Both the position numbers and the translations under genes were made by a program. The notes under the pieces were generated by a model. It was not told the origin of the DNA, made no database searches, and saw only the letters and a list, made by a program, of their open reading frames with translations. Shown here piece after piece: positions 1 to 13,100 of a DNA stretch of 61,704 nt. The first letter of the stretch is position 1, and the number at the start of each line of letters is the position of its first letter. This DNA is from Hirudo medicinalis (Eukaryota > Annelida > Clitellata > Hirudinida > Hirudinidae): positions 173,265 to 234,968 of the forward strand of contig MPNW01000287.1 of NCBI GenBank assembly GCA_011800805.1. The letters are read 5' to 3'.

Positions 1-75
1 GGAAAGTTCACAGGTGAATTTCATGAAAAGTCTTGACTTTCTGCTTTCATCATCACATCTGTCATTCACAGGGCC

Positions 76-77
<2 letters not shown>

Positions 78-121
<44 letters not shown>

Positions 122-172
122 GTTATTATTATTTATTATTATTATTATTATTGTTGTTGTTCTTGTTGTTGT
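78..172. repeat. (TTA)n microsatellite grading into (GTT)n
   Basis: Continuous TTA triplets with a few interruptions end in GTT triplets. The poly-isoleucine and poly-leucine reading frames here are products of the repeat, not genes. Confidence 0.95.
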
Positions 173-1401
173 TGTAAATTATGTAATATTTGCCTTTTAT
201 TTTCCCGCCAAGCAAGCGTCTCTGTGCAGACGATGTGTGCCGATGGTTTCCGCATGGCTGAGTCCGCTATCGACTGTGTCATTTATAAGTTGATATCATT
301 TTTGGACTTGATTTTTGAAGACAGATTCTTTGCTGAAATAAGCACTTTTAGTTACCTTTAAAAGAAACTCTTTTGGAGGGTGATTTATTTTTGAATGAAG
401 AATTGCTGATGAAACTTATGATTGCAAAAATTATTTCAATAAATTTCTAAAACGTTGAACTGCACCGAAATTGTTGCATATTTTGACATTTCGATCTTGC
501 TGTAAAAATCGCCAAAAATGGTTTCAAACGAATGACAGTAACTCGTTACAGAGAATGTTCTGCCATGACGATGACGACGACGATGCTGCTGCTGATTATT
601 GACGGTGATAATGGTAATGATGATGATATTGATTTCTACAATGTCCTACAATGGCTGTGGTGATGATGATGTTAGACGAACGTCTGAGTAACGTTCCATC
701 TTTCATTTCTTTGGAACCATGTGCTGAGAACAATATCGAGGCAATAATAAAACACCGTACCTGTTTATGGAGATGCTCATGAATATGAATGAAGTTCATG
801 AATATTTAGTCGCCGATTATCCCAAGATATAGTCACCGATTCGAGAATAGTAATGAAGGCCTTTATTAAAATTGGTTAATTTTCTAATGCAAGGTTAACA
901 ATGAGCACGTTATGATAAGTTTTTAATGCATGCTAAAAAGGTTTGCAATTGTAAATTCCTTAAATTTATGTATTTATGTAAATTGTTTGGGTTATGGTTA
1001 TATAAGTGTTTTTTCTGCAACTACAAGTGAGAAATGAAAGAATGATAATACTCTTACTCTGAATGTAACTCTTGAAACCATTCATTTTGCTTTATTTGTA
1101 TGGCTCGAGGCCATTACCTTCACTGTCACATTTTCTGAAAATGGTTTCATTATGACCAACACCACTTGGGAGTTACTTACACATCGAGGAAGCTCGTTGT
1201 CAATGTCTCATCATTCTATGACGATCTGAAAGTTTCATTTCTCTCGGACACTCTGAATTAATAACTGATTCAAGATGCATACATATTATTGCGTACACGT
1301 TTAGCATCAACTGATTATTAAGTGAACTGTAAGGCTTGAACTGAAATGTGATTGTTTTTTTGTGCCTACTAAGAACATTGATTACGATGATGATGCCTAC
1401 G

Positions 1402-1439
<38 letters not shown>

Positions 1440-1640
1440 TAATAATAACAATAATAACAACAGTGATAATGATAATAACAATGATAATGATAATAAGAAT
1501 AATAATAATATTAATAATAATATTAATAATAATAATAATAATAATATTAATAATAATATTAATAATAATATTAATAATAATATTAATAATAATATTAATA
1601 ATAATATTAATAATAATAATATTAATAATAATATTAATAG
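1402..1640. repeat. Compound (AAT)n / AATAATATT microsatellite, about 240 bp
   Basis: Pure AAT triplets at 1404-1438 pass through ATA/ATG-interrupted triplets into a higher-order unit of about 12 bases (two AAT plus one palindromic AATATT block) from about 1505 to 1635. The long poly-Leu/poly-Ile frames across it are artefacts. Confidence 0.95.
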
Positions 1641-2302
1641 TGTTGATTTGATGAAGTAACAATGGTAAAGGACCAAATCCCACTTGTTTTTATTGTTAGA
1701 TTAGTGATAATTGATTTAAGTGTGGTTAATAAAATGCTAACTCCCAGCTTAATGTATTATCATAGTTCTTTGGGGTGATTCAGTCCAAAATTGTGAGATC
1801 CTCGCATCGGTGATTGACACTTCTTAAAGGGAGATCCAAGTCAAGAAGTGAGGATCCAGCACCATTTTTGCTTTCTTCCAAATCTCTACAAGATGAGTTT
1901 CTATCTGCCCTCGGAAGAGCTGTTATAAACCTGGAGTGCATGCATTTTTGACAATTTTTATTTGAACAGCAAAAGAATAAATAAATAAGTGAATTAATAA
2001 ATAAATAAAATATTAAATGAATTAAAAGAATAAATAAAAAGGTGCCTTTATGCTGGGGATCGTATGCATGGGTGGGTAATTGATCTACATTGAAAAGATG
2101 TCACGGCTATCCAGGGATGGGATACGGTTATGGATTTGTACACGGGTCCCAAAGGCTTTTGGCTCGGACAACACTCAACAAACTTTGTTAAACTTTTATT
2201 CGATTAAATATATTTCATTAATTGATTGTTTGACTATTTGTTATTTTTAATTACCCCGGGTCCTAAATAAATAAATTAATGATAATTATTAATTGCACTC
2301 AC

Positions 2303-4180
2303 TCCTCTCTTTTCCATCTGCTTCTTCTCCAGGTAGACCTCGAACAGCTTCTGAATGGCCTGTGGCAGCTGGCATACGAGGAAGACGATGACGACGACGA
2401 TGAGCATGATTGTGATCTTTTGCTGGTCTCTGTTCTGATTCTGTCTTTCCACGTTGGCGGGTTTGAATCTGACTTTGGAGTTCTCGTGGATCGGAGCTCC
2501 AGAATATCGATAGTGTTGCTGTTGCTGTTGTTGTTGATTCTGGCAAGTGAGGAGTTGTTTTCCATTGTTGAGGGACTGGTTGGTCATGGCACAACGAAGA
2601 CGTGCTGCCAACATGACTGTCCTGATGAGGAGGCCGTTAAAGATCATGAGGAGAGTGAGGGGCAGGAAGGTAAACATCACCTGAAGTGATGTTACTCATC
2701 TCAAGTCATGGTTTATTTTCATTTACTTATTTTTTAGAAAAACAAATTATTGAATATTTAAAGAACAACCGTTGAAAGTCGTTGCCTACATCGCAAATAT
2801 ATGTTGTCAGGATATTGAGATACTTTCTTATAATCCCAAAATTACATTAATTAAATATATTTGTATTAAATTGAATGACCTAAATCATCTTTTAAATCAT
2901 CTTTTAAAATGTTTGCTCAGCAGTGCAAGTTGGTGACTCGACGAAGACGATAAGCGTTGTGCTTTTGATTGAAGATGATCTTAAGAAAAAGGAAGAAACG
3001 GAGGCATTAATGAAATTTGATTAAATGAATTAATTAAATTTGATTAAATGTTTGGGCACCGGTGTTCGACATTTTGAATTTCAACGTGTTCGGAAATGAT
3101 GGCTTTTGAATGTTTTGGAAGTTTTATGTCTTAACGAAATTACAAATACTATTGAATTAATAAATAAGTTAAATATTTGTATTTATAAAAGTTTGTGTTT
3201 ATTTATTTGAAACAACATTCATAAAAATAAATTTCCTAGGTTAGGTTTGTTCAGGTATAAGCTGAAACTCAAGTCAAAATATTTTCTTAGAAGTTTTATT
3301 GGAACATTAGACTCTTTAAATGTGCATAATGAAAAGTGAAGTTGAAAGTGAACAACTTGTGATTCTTTACAAAACAAATAAAACGAGCCTGGCAAAAATA
3401 AAGTTTTTTTTCAACTGCTTTTACCTAAATTGGGTTTTTTGTTATGATTATTTTTAAAATAATAATTGTAAATATTATAAATAAGCCTATTCAAACATCC
3501 ATGAACATGAATATTAGGCATAGAATGTTTATTTTTTTTATTCATTCATTCACATTCATTCATCCGGTCGCAGGGTTATTCTTAAGCCACTGATACGACC
3601 GGCCTCATCAAAAAGGAAAGAGAAACAGTCAACATCGAGCGAGAAAAAGTAAAAAAGCAAAGTTGTCGGAACATTAGTCAGAAAATGTTGAAAAGTTCGT
3701 TAAATCGGTTTCGTGTAATAATGACTTGAATCGAGAAAAAGTCCCTCCAGATACCACCTCGTCTGTTGGGGAGTTCCAGATGGCAACAACTTTGTTCAAA
3801 GAAACTTTTTGGCGATATTAGTCGAGGACGTCCTCGCGCATAATTTGAAACGATGTCCCCGTGTGCGGTTGTAACTGGAAATTTGTACAAAACTTGAAAG
3901 ATCACTTTTAACGAAACCGTTTAATAATTTCAACAAAAAGCACAACAAAAATCTAAAATTAAACGGAGATGTTCAAGTGTTCCGATATTTCATAAACAAA
4001 CTTTAAGAGACAAATTTATTTAAAGTCGCATCTAATGATCGATACGTTCGCTTGAAAAATTCAGCACTTTGGAATGAATGTGAATCCAGGTTGATAATTG
4101 AATCGTGGTGTAATTTGATCACTTGTAATGATTCGGAGTTGTTGAGAAAGAAGGTTTATTTTTAGACATTTATCTGTTAC

Positions 4181-4224
<44 letters not shown>

Positions 4225-7140
4225 TATAAATATAAAAGTATAAATTCGTAAATATTATTTCATGGCTGATTACGAGGCAAGATTTAACTAATTGTTTTGT
4301 TGTTGAATAATTAAATATGACATTAAAAAAGAATACTTTTTTTTAATAAAATTAATGTTTAAATCATGTGGAGAGTCAGTCATCGGACTTCAGCTAAACA
4401 TTGTTCATTTCAGAAATAGAAACGAATTGGGAAAAGTTTACGCTATGTTACATCACATTGAAAAACATAATATCGCATCGCACTGCACCACATCACATCA
4501 CATCACATCACATCTCGTTACGTTACATTACATTACATTACATTGCATTGCATTGCATTGCATTACATCTCGTTACATTACATTACATTACATTACATTA
4601 CATTACATTACATTACAACATTAGTACATTATAACATTACAACATTACAACATTATAACATTACAATATTACAACATTACTATATTACTGCATTACTATA
4701 TTACAACATTATAACATTACAACATTACAANTATTACATTACATTACATTACATTACATTATATTATATTATATTATATTATATTATATTATATTATATT
4801 ATATTATATTATATTATATTATATTATATTATATTAGTGTCGTAGTTGTTTAAAAGGAGCAACTCAAAAAACGATAGAAAATCACAGAAAAGAAGGAAAG
4901 GCCAACAAATGTTTCCATGAAGTTGGTGTTTGCAGCACGATTCCAACCCTTTAAGAATAGTTTATTTTAATGGAAAATACTTGGCAAAAAAACTTTAAAA
5001 AAGGTTATCAAATTTGTAAACCGAGCTTTCGTAAAAGTAAAACAGGATCCAAGAGGAGCACTTTTAAACATATATTTGGGTTAATTAGTTAAGTTTGAAT
5101 TAAGTTTGAACTAATTATTCAGTTTCGCACGTAGGAGGCGTGAAGGCAATCCTCTGGAGAAAAAGTAAAAAGTTTAAAAATTCAAAAATTAGTGGAATAA
5201 AAACGCTAATTGAGAATAAAATAAAATGAAAAAAAAAATGCTAAAAGGATTTAAAACATCTTCTTGATAACAATTTCTCTATACAATAAAATATGTCTGA
5301 GTTTACAATTTTTTGCAAAATTAATATTTTTATTCTTTATTTGTCTTTATATTATACAAAGTTTTACTGATCGCTATCTTCATTTGAATTTGGGGGCCTC
5401 TCCAAGAGGCTTGTAATCAAGATGTCGAAGTAAGACTTGGTAAATATTAACAATGATAATTGTATTTGTACGAGCTTCGGCGGTACATATACTAGATACG
5501 AAACTCTATTTTCTATGAATTACCTCAAATAAATTTTTATTTTATGAGAAAAAGTCAAACAAATGGTAAACTAATCCGTTCAGGAATATTTTGCAAATGT
5601 AGTTTTAAAATTGACTTCTTTTAAAATTCATTTTAATAAATTATTTTGTTAAAATTTCCTTAAAACATTAAAATCAAGTTTAATTTGTCCATAATTTGTA
5701 ACCAAAAAAACAATTTTTTAAAATCTTTTGCGAATAAATGAATTAAAAAGTTCTAATCATGACAAATCGTTGGTGGTAAAAAATGTTACAAAAGTATTCG
5801 AGCGATTTTTCGATAAATTTAAAATCTTTTTAAATTCGGAAAATACGGTTTCAGTTTGAATTATTTCAGCCTAAATTGCCAGTCTAAATTTCAATTTCAG
5901 TCTAAAATTTTGTCTTTTAGTTATTGTTTATAACGTAATTAATTATTAACAAATACAATTTTTAGTAAGTTAATTATATAAATACACTAGTTTTATTTTA
6001 AACCGGCTTCGCCAGTGATATATCGAAACTTTGAACTCACTTTTATAAGAATGGATTAAATACATTTCTCTTCCACTTGGTATTTTAATAAAAATTATCA
6101 ATTCTAGACATGATTTACTCTGCAACAACGATAACTTTAAACTGCACTCCAACACCGACGACTATAAGAAAAGTTATGAATCAATTTATTTCTATTATGT
6201 TTAAAAATTGTATTTAATCAATTTTATTAAATCATTAATTAAGTTAAAAAATTTTTGTTTGTTATTCCTCAGAATTAATTTTATTTACTTATTTTTACAT
6301 TTATTTATTTTGTTGAAAATTGAAAATAGCAAATGTCACGTTGATATTGTATTTTGCTTGTATTTTCTGTTTTATATTATAGATAATAAGTTAATAATTT
6401 TTAATAAGTTAAATAATTATCAATAAACCAAATAAAAACGGATTGAATTCCTATTGTAAGTTATTTGTCTAATTTTAAGTGCTATTTTTAGAGCTATTTT
6501 ATCTTTTGTGGGATAATCATTTAAATTATTTGATAATCATTTATATTATTTAATAAACATATAAATTATTTACTAATTTTTAAATTTTATTCAAGCAAAA
6601 TAAAAAATTTAAAACTCCTCTATCTTCCAATACACCTAAGAACGTATTTCCTCAAGATTTTATATTACTAATTAACATTATTATTATCATAATTATTAAT
6701 ATTTTCTTTCAAAATTATGCAACATTAGTGGCATGGTAATAAGCTATTGAAATTTAATTAATCGGTTAAATAATTAATAATAATATATTATATTACTGCC
6801 ATGTTATTGCTAATAAAAACGTAACATTATTATTGTTATTATTGTTGCTGTTGCTGCTGAAATTCTAGTATTTATATTTTATGTAAAAGAAAGTCCTACA
6901 AATTGTGTTCAATTAGATTCCAAAAGATTTTATCGTGCAACCGCTCAGCAATAGTTTCACCGCTCAAAACGTGCCCCGATAACCAAGCGAGGATTTTTTG
7001 CCCCAATTTATTCCCTAAACTTCGCTCATTTCTCCGTGCTTTTGTGGACAATTTGGTGCTTACAAATTGGAGAGGATTTTGAACATTTTGTGCTTTTGAT
7101 TTTTATGCTTTATTTTTCATTTTTATTTTTTCATTCCGGA

Positions 7141-7174
<34 letters not shown>

Positions 7175-10100
7175 TATAATTATTATTGATTGCAACTATG
7201 TTATTAGTTGATCATAATTATCTCATTAGCATCTCATCGACAGTTTCCCATCGTAGGACACGAAGATAAACACAGATAAAAATCAAGCAAATACATTTCG
7301 TGAGGAAGCATATTATGAGATTAGGAACTCATGCCTTTTTGCGAAAAAGTATTTCTGAATGTTTTAATTCATTGTAGTTCAGAGTGACGAAATGTTAAAA
7401 TACGAATATTTAATTATGTCATTTGTAACAGGTTATCCCCTAGACTTATATTCCCTTGGGATATACCGTGAATTTGTGAATTCTTGTGTGTTTTTTTGGG
7501 CTCTTAGTTCAGAGTTTTGAATTAAACGATTTCTAAATACCTAAAAAAAAATATGACTACAACTTGTTACGTATTAATTAATCAAGTATTTGGTTAATTG
7601 CCTAAGAATGATATCCTAAAGGATGAATAAATATACAATTTAAATATACAACTTATTCATCCATGTATTGTAGTGGATGAACACGATTGTTGGACAAGTG
7701 ACGGACAAAAGAAATCTGTGTAGAATTGACAAAATTGGTTGCCCATGAGTTGGCTTTTGCTCGTCGCTTCTTCAACCTCCAGATAAACACTGTTTAATCA
7801 ATAGATTGGCATTGGTTTATTTATTGGCAGGTAGTTTCTATCTGATTTGTCGGAAAGCAATATCAGTTTAGCTTCAAATTTTAATTGAAACTAAAATGTT
7901 TTGCCCTCCACGACTCCGTTTCTGGTCAAAATTATTTAACTACACACTGCAGATCTGGAAAACAGTTTTCAGAAATTTGAAAATCATGTGATTCATCATG
8001 ATATTCTCCGTTATGCTACTCCACCAATCCAGCTCTTCCGTGTGTGTTGAAATTTTTCCATTTTCTAGAAAAATTTATCTGAAACCTATCACCATTCGTT
8101 GGATCCAAGGTAAACATTCCAGTGACTTGTTTTTTGTTATGGGCAGCGACAATTGATGCATCGAATTACCACCTTTCGCGTCTCTCAAATATCTCAGAGT
8201 TTCGCTGTAATTACAGCCAAATGTTTACTCAAACGTTACATAACGTCAACAGACGCTTCTCTTGTGTTTGTCCGTTCATTGAATTTATTGTGCCAACTTC
8301 TTCTTCCCCCTCTAACGGCGTGTATTTTTTTTTTCAAATAAATAGTAAAATTTTAAAGAAGCAAATTCATTTTACCAAATAAATACATTATTTATGGGAC
8401 TCTGTGGCATGCTAATCAAATCGTAGATTTAATTTGATATATTGCACATGCATCACAATTTCGTGATGGATTCCCATTAATATCAATTGACTGACAACCT
8501 CCTTGATTGATAAAGAAGGTCGTAAAATAAAAATAAAATACATTTTTATTTAAGTGAATATTGACGCCAAAAATGTGTCGTCCCAGCATTTTGTTGATCT
8601 TAAAGCTGCTTTAAAAATGTTTTTCGAAACATTTCATCGGAGGTGAAAACCTTTCAACCTGTTGGTCGGCATAGTAAATTAAGGTCAGTACCTGTTGACC
8701 ACAAAACACGAGCAATCTTCATCCGAAGATGTTAGAGGAAAACACAAAGCTAAACCCTGGAATTGCCTTTTTTCTTTATTACTGCGTGGGACATTCCACT
8801 TTCCTCCTGCTTGTTGTTGTCGTCGTTTAGATTTTATATTGCAAATTATTTATTTGTTTCTTTTGTAACGGTGATTGAATTTACAAGCAAAATATAACTT
8901 TTTTAATGAGCTATCAGGAATACCTTGCAACTTACGCTCACAACAGTTAGCGATTTCTTTGTTTTGCAATGGAAAATAAACCTTTCCAGGTCCTTAGGAT
9001 TGGAAAACATTTTTGGCGTGTCGTGAATAGGTGCTGATAAAGTGCTCTCATCGCGCTAATAAAGCAGCTTCTCATTTCTTTCTTGTATCCACTTTTAACA
9101 TCAAAATAGTTGAAAGCACTCAGTCATTCCAAAACGCATATTTTCCGAGCGTAAATCTTTCTTTTATCAATCGCTGCTTTGTGCTTTTCCATCAGCGAAA
9201 AAAGGTTCGTCGATCTGTTGTGGGGCAAATATGTACCATCGGAATTTCTTTATGAAATAAATATCTGGAACTACATTTACTGGATTTATTTCGTAAATAA
9301 ATATTACGTTTATATGTTGTCCAGGAAAATCTATTAAATCCAGGCCAACATTTGGAATGTTCGATCTTTTTAATTTCTGATTTCAATCATTAATCGTGCT
9401 TTTCCTCGTGATTCCCTCTACCAGGTAATTTTATGAATTTAATGGAGCCACTTTCGACTTCCACTTTTAACTTTTCTAAACACAGGGCACTGTTTTAAAA
9501 GTAATAAAAAATTAAATAAAACACGTAAAACAAAAAATAATTTTTTTAATTCGTACGACAACGTTCGATCATCTAAGAAAAACTGAAACTTGTCTGACGA
9601 TGATGAATTAAAAGAAAAAACAAAGAAAAAGAGCTTTTTTTGAAAAGAAAAGGAGCGAATTAATTAATATTCATTTAAATTCAAATTGATTTCATTATTT
9701 AAATTAATTAAATTTATTTATTTTTAATAAAACTTTAAAGATCAACGACAATTTATCTTTAAATTTGATTAATTTTAATTTTAAAATAAATCTTTCAATT
9801 CAACTTTACCAAATCTTTTAATTTCAAATTTTATATTTTAACATAATTAATCACAATTTAATCACTAATTTTAATATTTAAAACAAATCCTATTCAGCGT
9901 AATGCATAAAAATGGAAATTATGCATGAAATTACAGTCTGTTGAAGGCAGAAGTCCTTTGTAATCCTCAACATCTCCTTAGCATAATACAAGCGTAACCT
10001 ACTAGGCTTAACCTCAATAAAGAATTTCCCTTCTCTGATTGGATGAAACACTCAGTAAGGCTTCAGAGACCCATAAAACAACACTGCATAATAGATTGCA

Positions 10101-13100
10101 TCCTTATTCTCAGGAGTACCTTCACCTTTCCTGACCCAATTTGACCTCATTTGCCCGGCCCAGTGCAGCCATTCAAGATTTCACAAGAATTAAAATGATC
10201 GTTTTATGTATAATTTTGTAATATTTACACAATATTTATAAAATAAAAAAATAAAACAAATGTTCAATGCGGCTATTTTTTAATAAATATTTTTAAAGCA
10301 ATAAAAAAAAAACTTTAATATAAAATTATTGAAATTTAAAAAAATTATTTTATCATAATACTTCATTAATTCAACATATTTGTTATTTAACTAAAAATGT
10401 AAGTATAATGTAATTAAGCCATGAAAATTAAAATTTATTAATAAATAGTCGTAATGCAATGTAATAGTTTACTGTGCAGGATGATATTAATGTCCAAATT
10501 GATACAAATATCAAGCAGGAAATCAACTTACGAGGTCAAAGTGTTTGCGCATGCGCCATGTGTCGGAAGCTGATAATTTCGTTACGATAATGAATTATAA
10601 CTGATTTTACAATTAATTTTGTTATTTCATTACCTACAGTATCATTTAATTGCAGTTTATTCAAATAAGTTGTAAACGTATATTTTAATGTAATATGAAT
10701 TATTATGATAGCATTGAGAATCTGCAAATTCACTTTTGTATTGAACTAGTTTTGTTTCCATAATTCAACTAAACTAAAAAATATATAAATTTAATAATAA
10801 TAATAATAACAACAACAATAATAATATTATTATTAATAATAATAATAACAATAACAATAATAATATTAATAACAACAACAATAATAATAATAATATTAAA
10901 GACACCGTAAAATATTAGATAATTATTAAATTTGGTTAAATCATGAGTAAAGCTTAAGTTTCCACCTATTACGGCTCAGCAGGTTTTGGTTCAATGAAAG
11001 GAAGAGAAAATTGTCTAAAAGTGTAAGCAACAATTTAGTGTGAAATTACTGTCAAACATAAGAAAAACAAAAACAAATGAACGCATTAAAGAATGCCTTG
11101 CAATATTTACAATTTATAGGATTTTTTAAATAATAGATAAAGAATATTGAAGGGGCAGATTTAATTGATTTTTCATTTCAGATGAGAAATTGAAAAATAT
11201 CATCTTGAACGGAAAAGAGTCAAAATAGAACCCTGAGGTAAACCGAAATCCATAACCATGTCATCAAAGAACATTATTGTAAAGAACCATTACTCCCATT
11301 TGACAAATAATTAGAAAACCAATTTAAAAAAGAAACCATCATTTTCAAGTTTACTTAATAATATGTGACGATTAACGGTATCAAAAGCCTTTTCCAAATC
11401 AAGAAATACAAACAGAATAACATCACCAAAATCAATGGTATCAGAAACAAGAGTCATTCAATAAATGAAATTTGTCAAAATAATCCAAGTCTATTAAGTA
11501 AAATCTTTTCAACAAGTTATGAAAAGTAAGGTTAAATGCGTTTAGTTCGATTATTATCAAAATTGCCATCAGATTTAAGTAAAGGAACAACTTTAGCAGG
11601 TTTTAAGTCGGAAAGGACAATTAACGACTGATGGTAAAGGGTCTTCAGTCAAGGATATGAATTAATGGGCAATATATGGATCAATGTTATCAAAATAATA
11701 TCAAGGCCACAACTATGAGAAGTACTAAGTAATTAGCAAATTTGATAATTTCCAAAGGACTAGTTGGAAGAAATCATTAGTAGATATAGGAATGTTGTCA
11801 TCAATTCTCCTGACAATACTTGAAAATTGCAGATTAAATTGATTAGCAGTTTCAGAGAGTGCAAGTAATTACTCTCATTCACTATCATTTTTCACGTTGG
11901 GTTCACTTTGACATCAATAAGCATCTAATGCCATTACTTTTCCGACAACATCAAACATCCTTAAAATCTAGTGGTGATGATGACGATGACTTTCATCTTC
12001 CACATCGTCTTGTCACATCGCCATGGAAATGTCAACTGATGTTGTGATTGACTTAATGGTAAATTTGATTCACCTCTTCATTGCGACCTACTCTTAGCCA
12101 GAATTACTCTGAGTAACTATTAGCACATTTCAGTAAACTCGGAAACTCTAACCTTGACTTCTAAGTGCTTTCCTCTCATCTTGAGACTGTTCAATTTTCA
12201 AGAACAGAAATAACTTAAAAATAATTTCTCGTGCAAAATGGATTTCTTGGCTTGTGAATAATGTATTGTTGCCTGTTTGCCCTGAAATGGTATTTTAAAT
12301 GAATAAAAATGTATTGGCTAATTATGAGATGTTATTAATTAGTTTTGCTGGCTAATAAATGGTAATAAGTGATTAAAACCGTGTAAAAATTGAACTTTGT
12401 GGTAAATCAAGCAAAACCTTTAAAAGTTAACGTTGAATGAAAGGTACTGGCAACGAATCTTGACTTAAGAAATGATGACATTTGTCGTGAGGAAGTGAGG
12501 AAGGGCATAAAAATTTAGTCGTTCTTTGAGAACGGAGAAAACCTCTTAAAGCAGAACAAACAAAGAAAAAAGCGACGAAGCAACAAACAGAATGAATGCT
12601 TTCTTCCTCAAACATCAAAGCTTTCAAAGGATTTGCGCAAAAAACAATTTATGTTGTCGGATTTTGATAGGATCGAGATTATGGTAGGCAGGAGATGTCC
12701 CTGCTGAGGATTCCGGTCCTTGGGAAAGTGATGCTTAAAGTTATTCATGTAAGGACTTTGCCTTATTGGTCGGACAAAAGTCCGTTGTGCTTCACCTGTT
12801 TGAGAACTGAAATTGTTAAAGAATGGCTGACGATAAAGTAATAAATAAATAATTAATTGATAAATAATTAATTAATTAAAATTAAGTGATAAAAAAAAAT
12901 TAATCCTCGTCTCGACAAATTAAACGATAAAAGACCACATTTTAAAAATTCTTAATTGAACTTGGTGAATAATTAAAATTATAATTTTATATTATATGCA
13001 TATGAACAATTATTACGAAAATCCAAGTTGCGGTTGCAACAGCATATTTTTAAAATTAAAATTCATTTTTAAAAAACATTTTTATAAAATTGTCAGTAGC

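Larger units (their letters stand above)
1..2302. other. Receptor intron 3 / unassigned, with simple repeats
   Basis: This stretch follows the donor (GTGAGT on the minus strand) of receptor exon 3. It should be intronic, since the TM7 exon has not been reached. I see no NPxxY-type coding segment on the minus strand. It holds two large AT trinucleotide tracts, listed separately, and short AATA-rich runs near 1976-2040. Confidence 0.5.

Noticed and set aside
1200..1683. Poly-Leu and poly-Ile frames up to 158 codons
   Set aside because: Direct translation of an AAT/AATATT microsatellite.
2279..2689. Plus-strand frame of 136 codons with poly-Asp
   Set aside because: Antisense shadow of receptor exon 3, which has clear TM5/TM6 features and splice sites on the minus strand.
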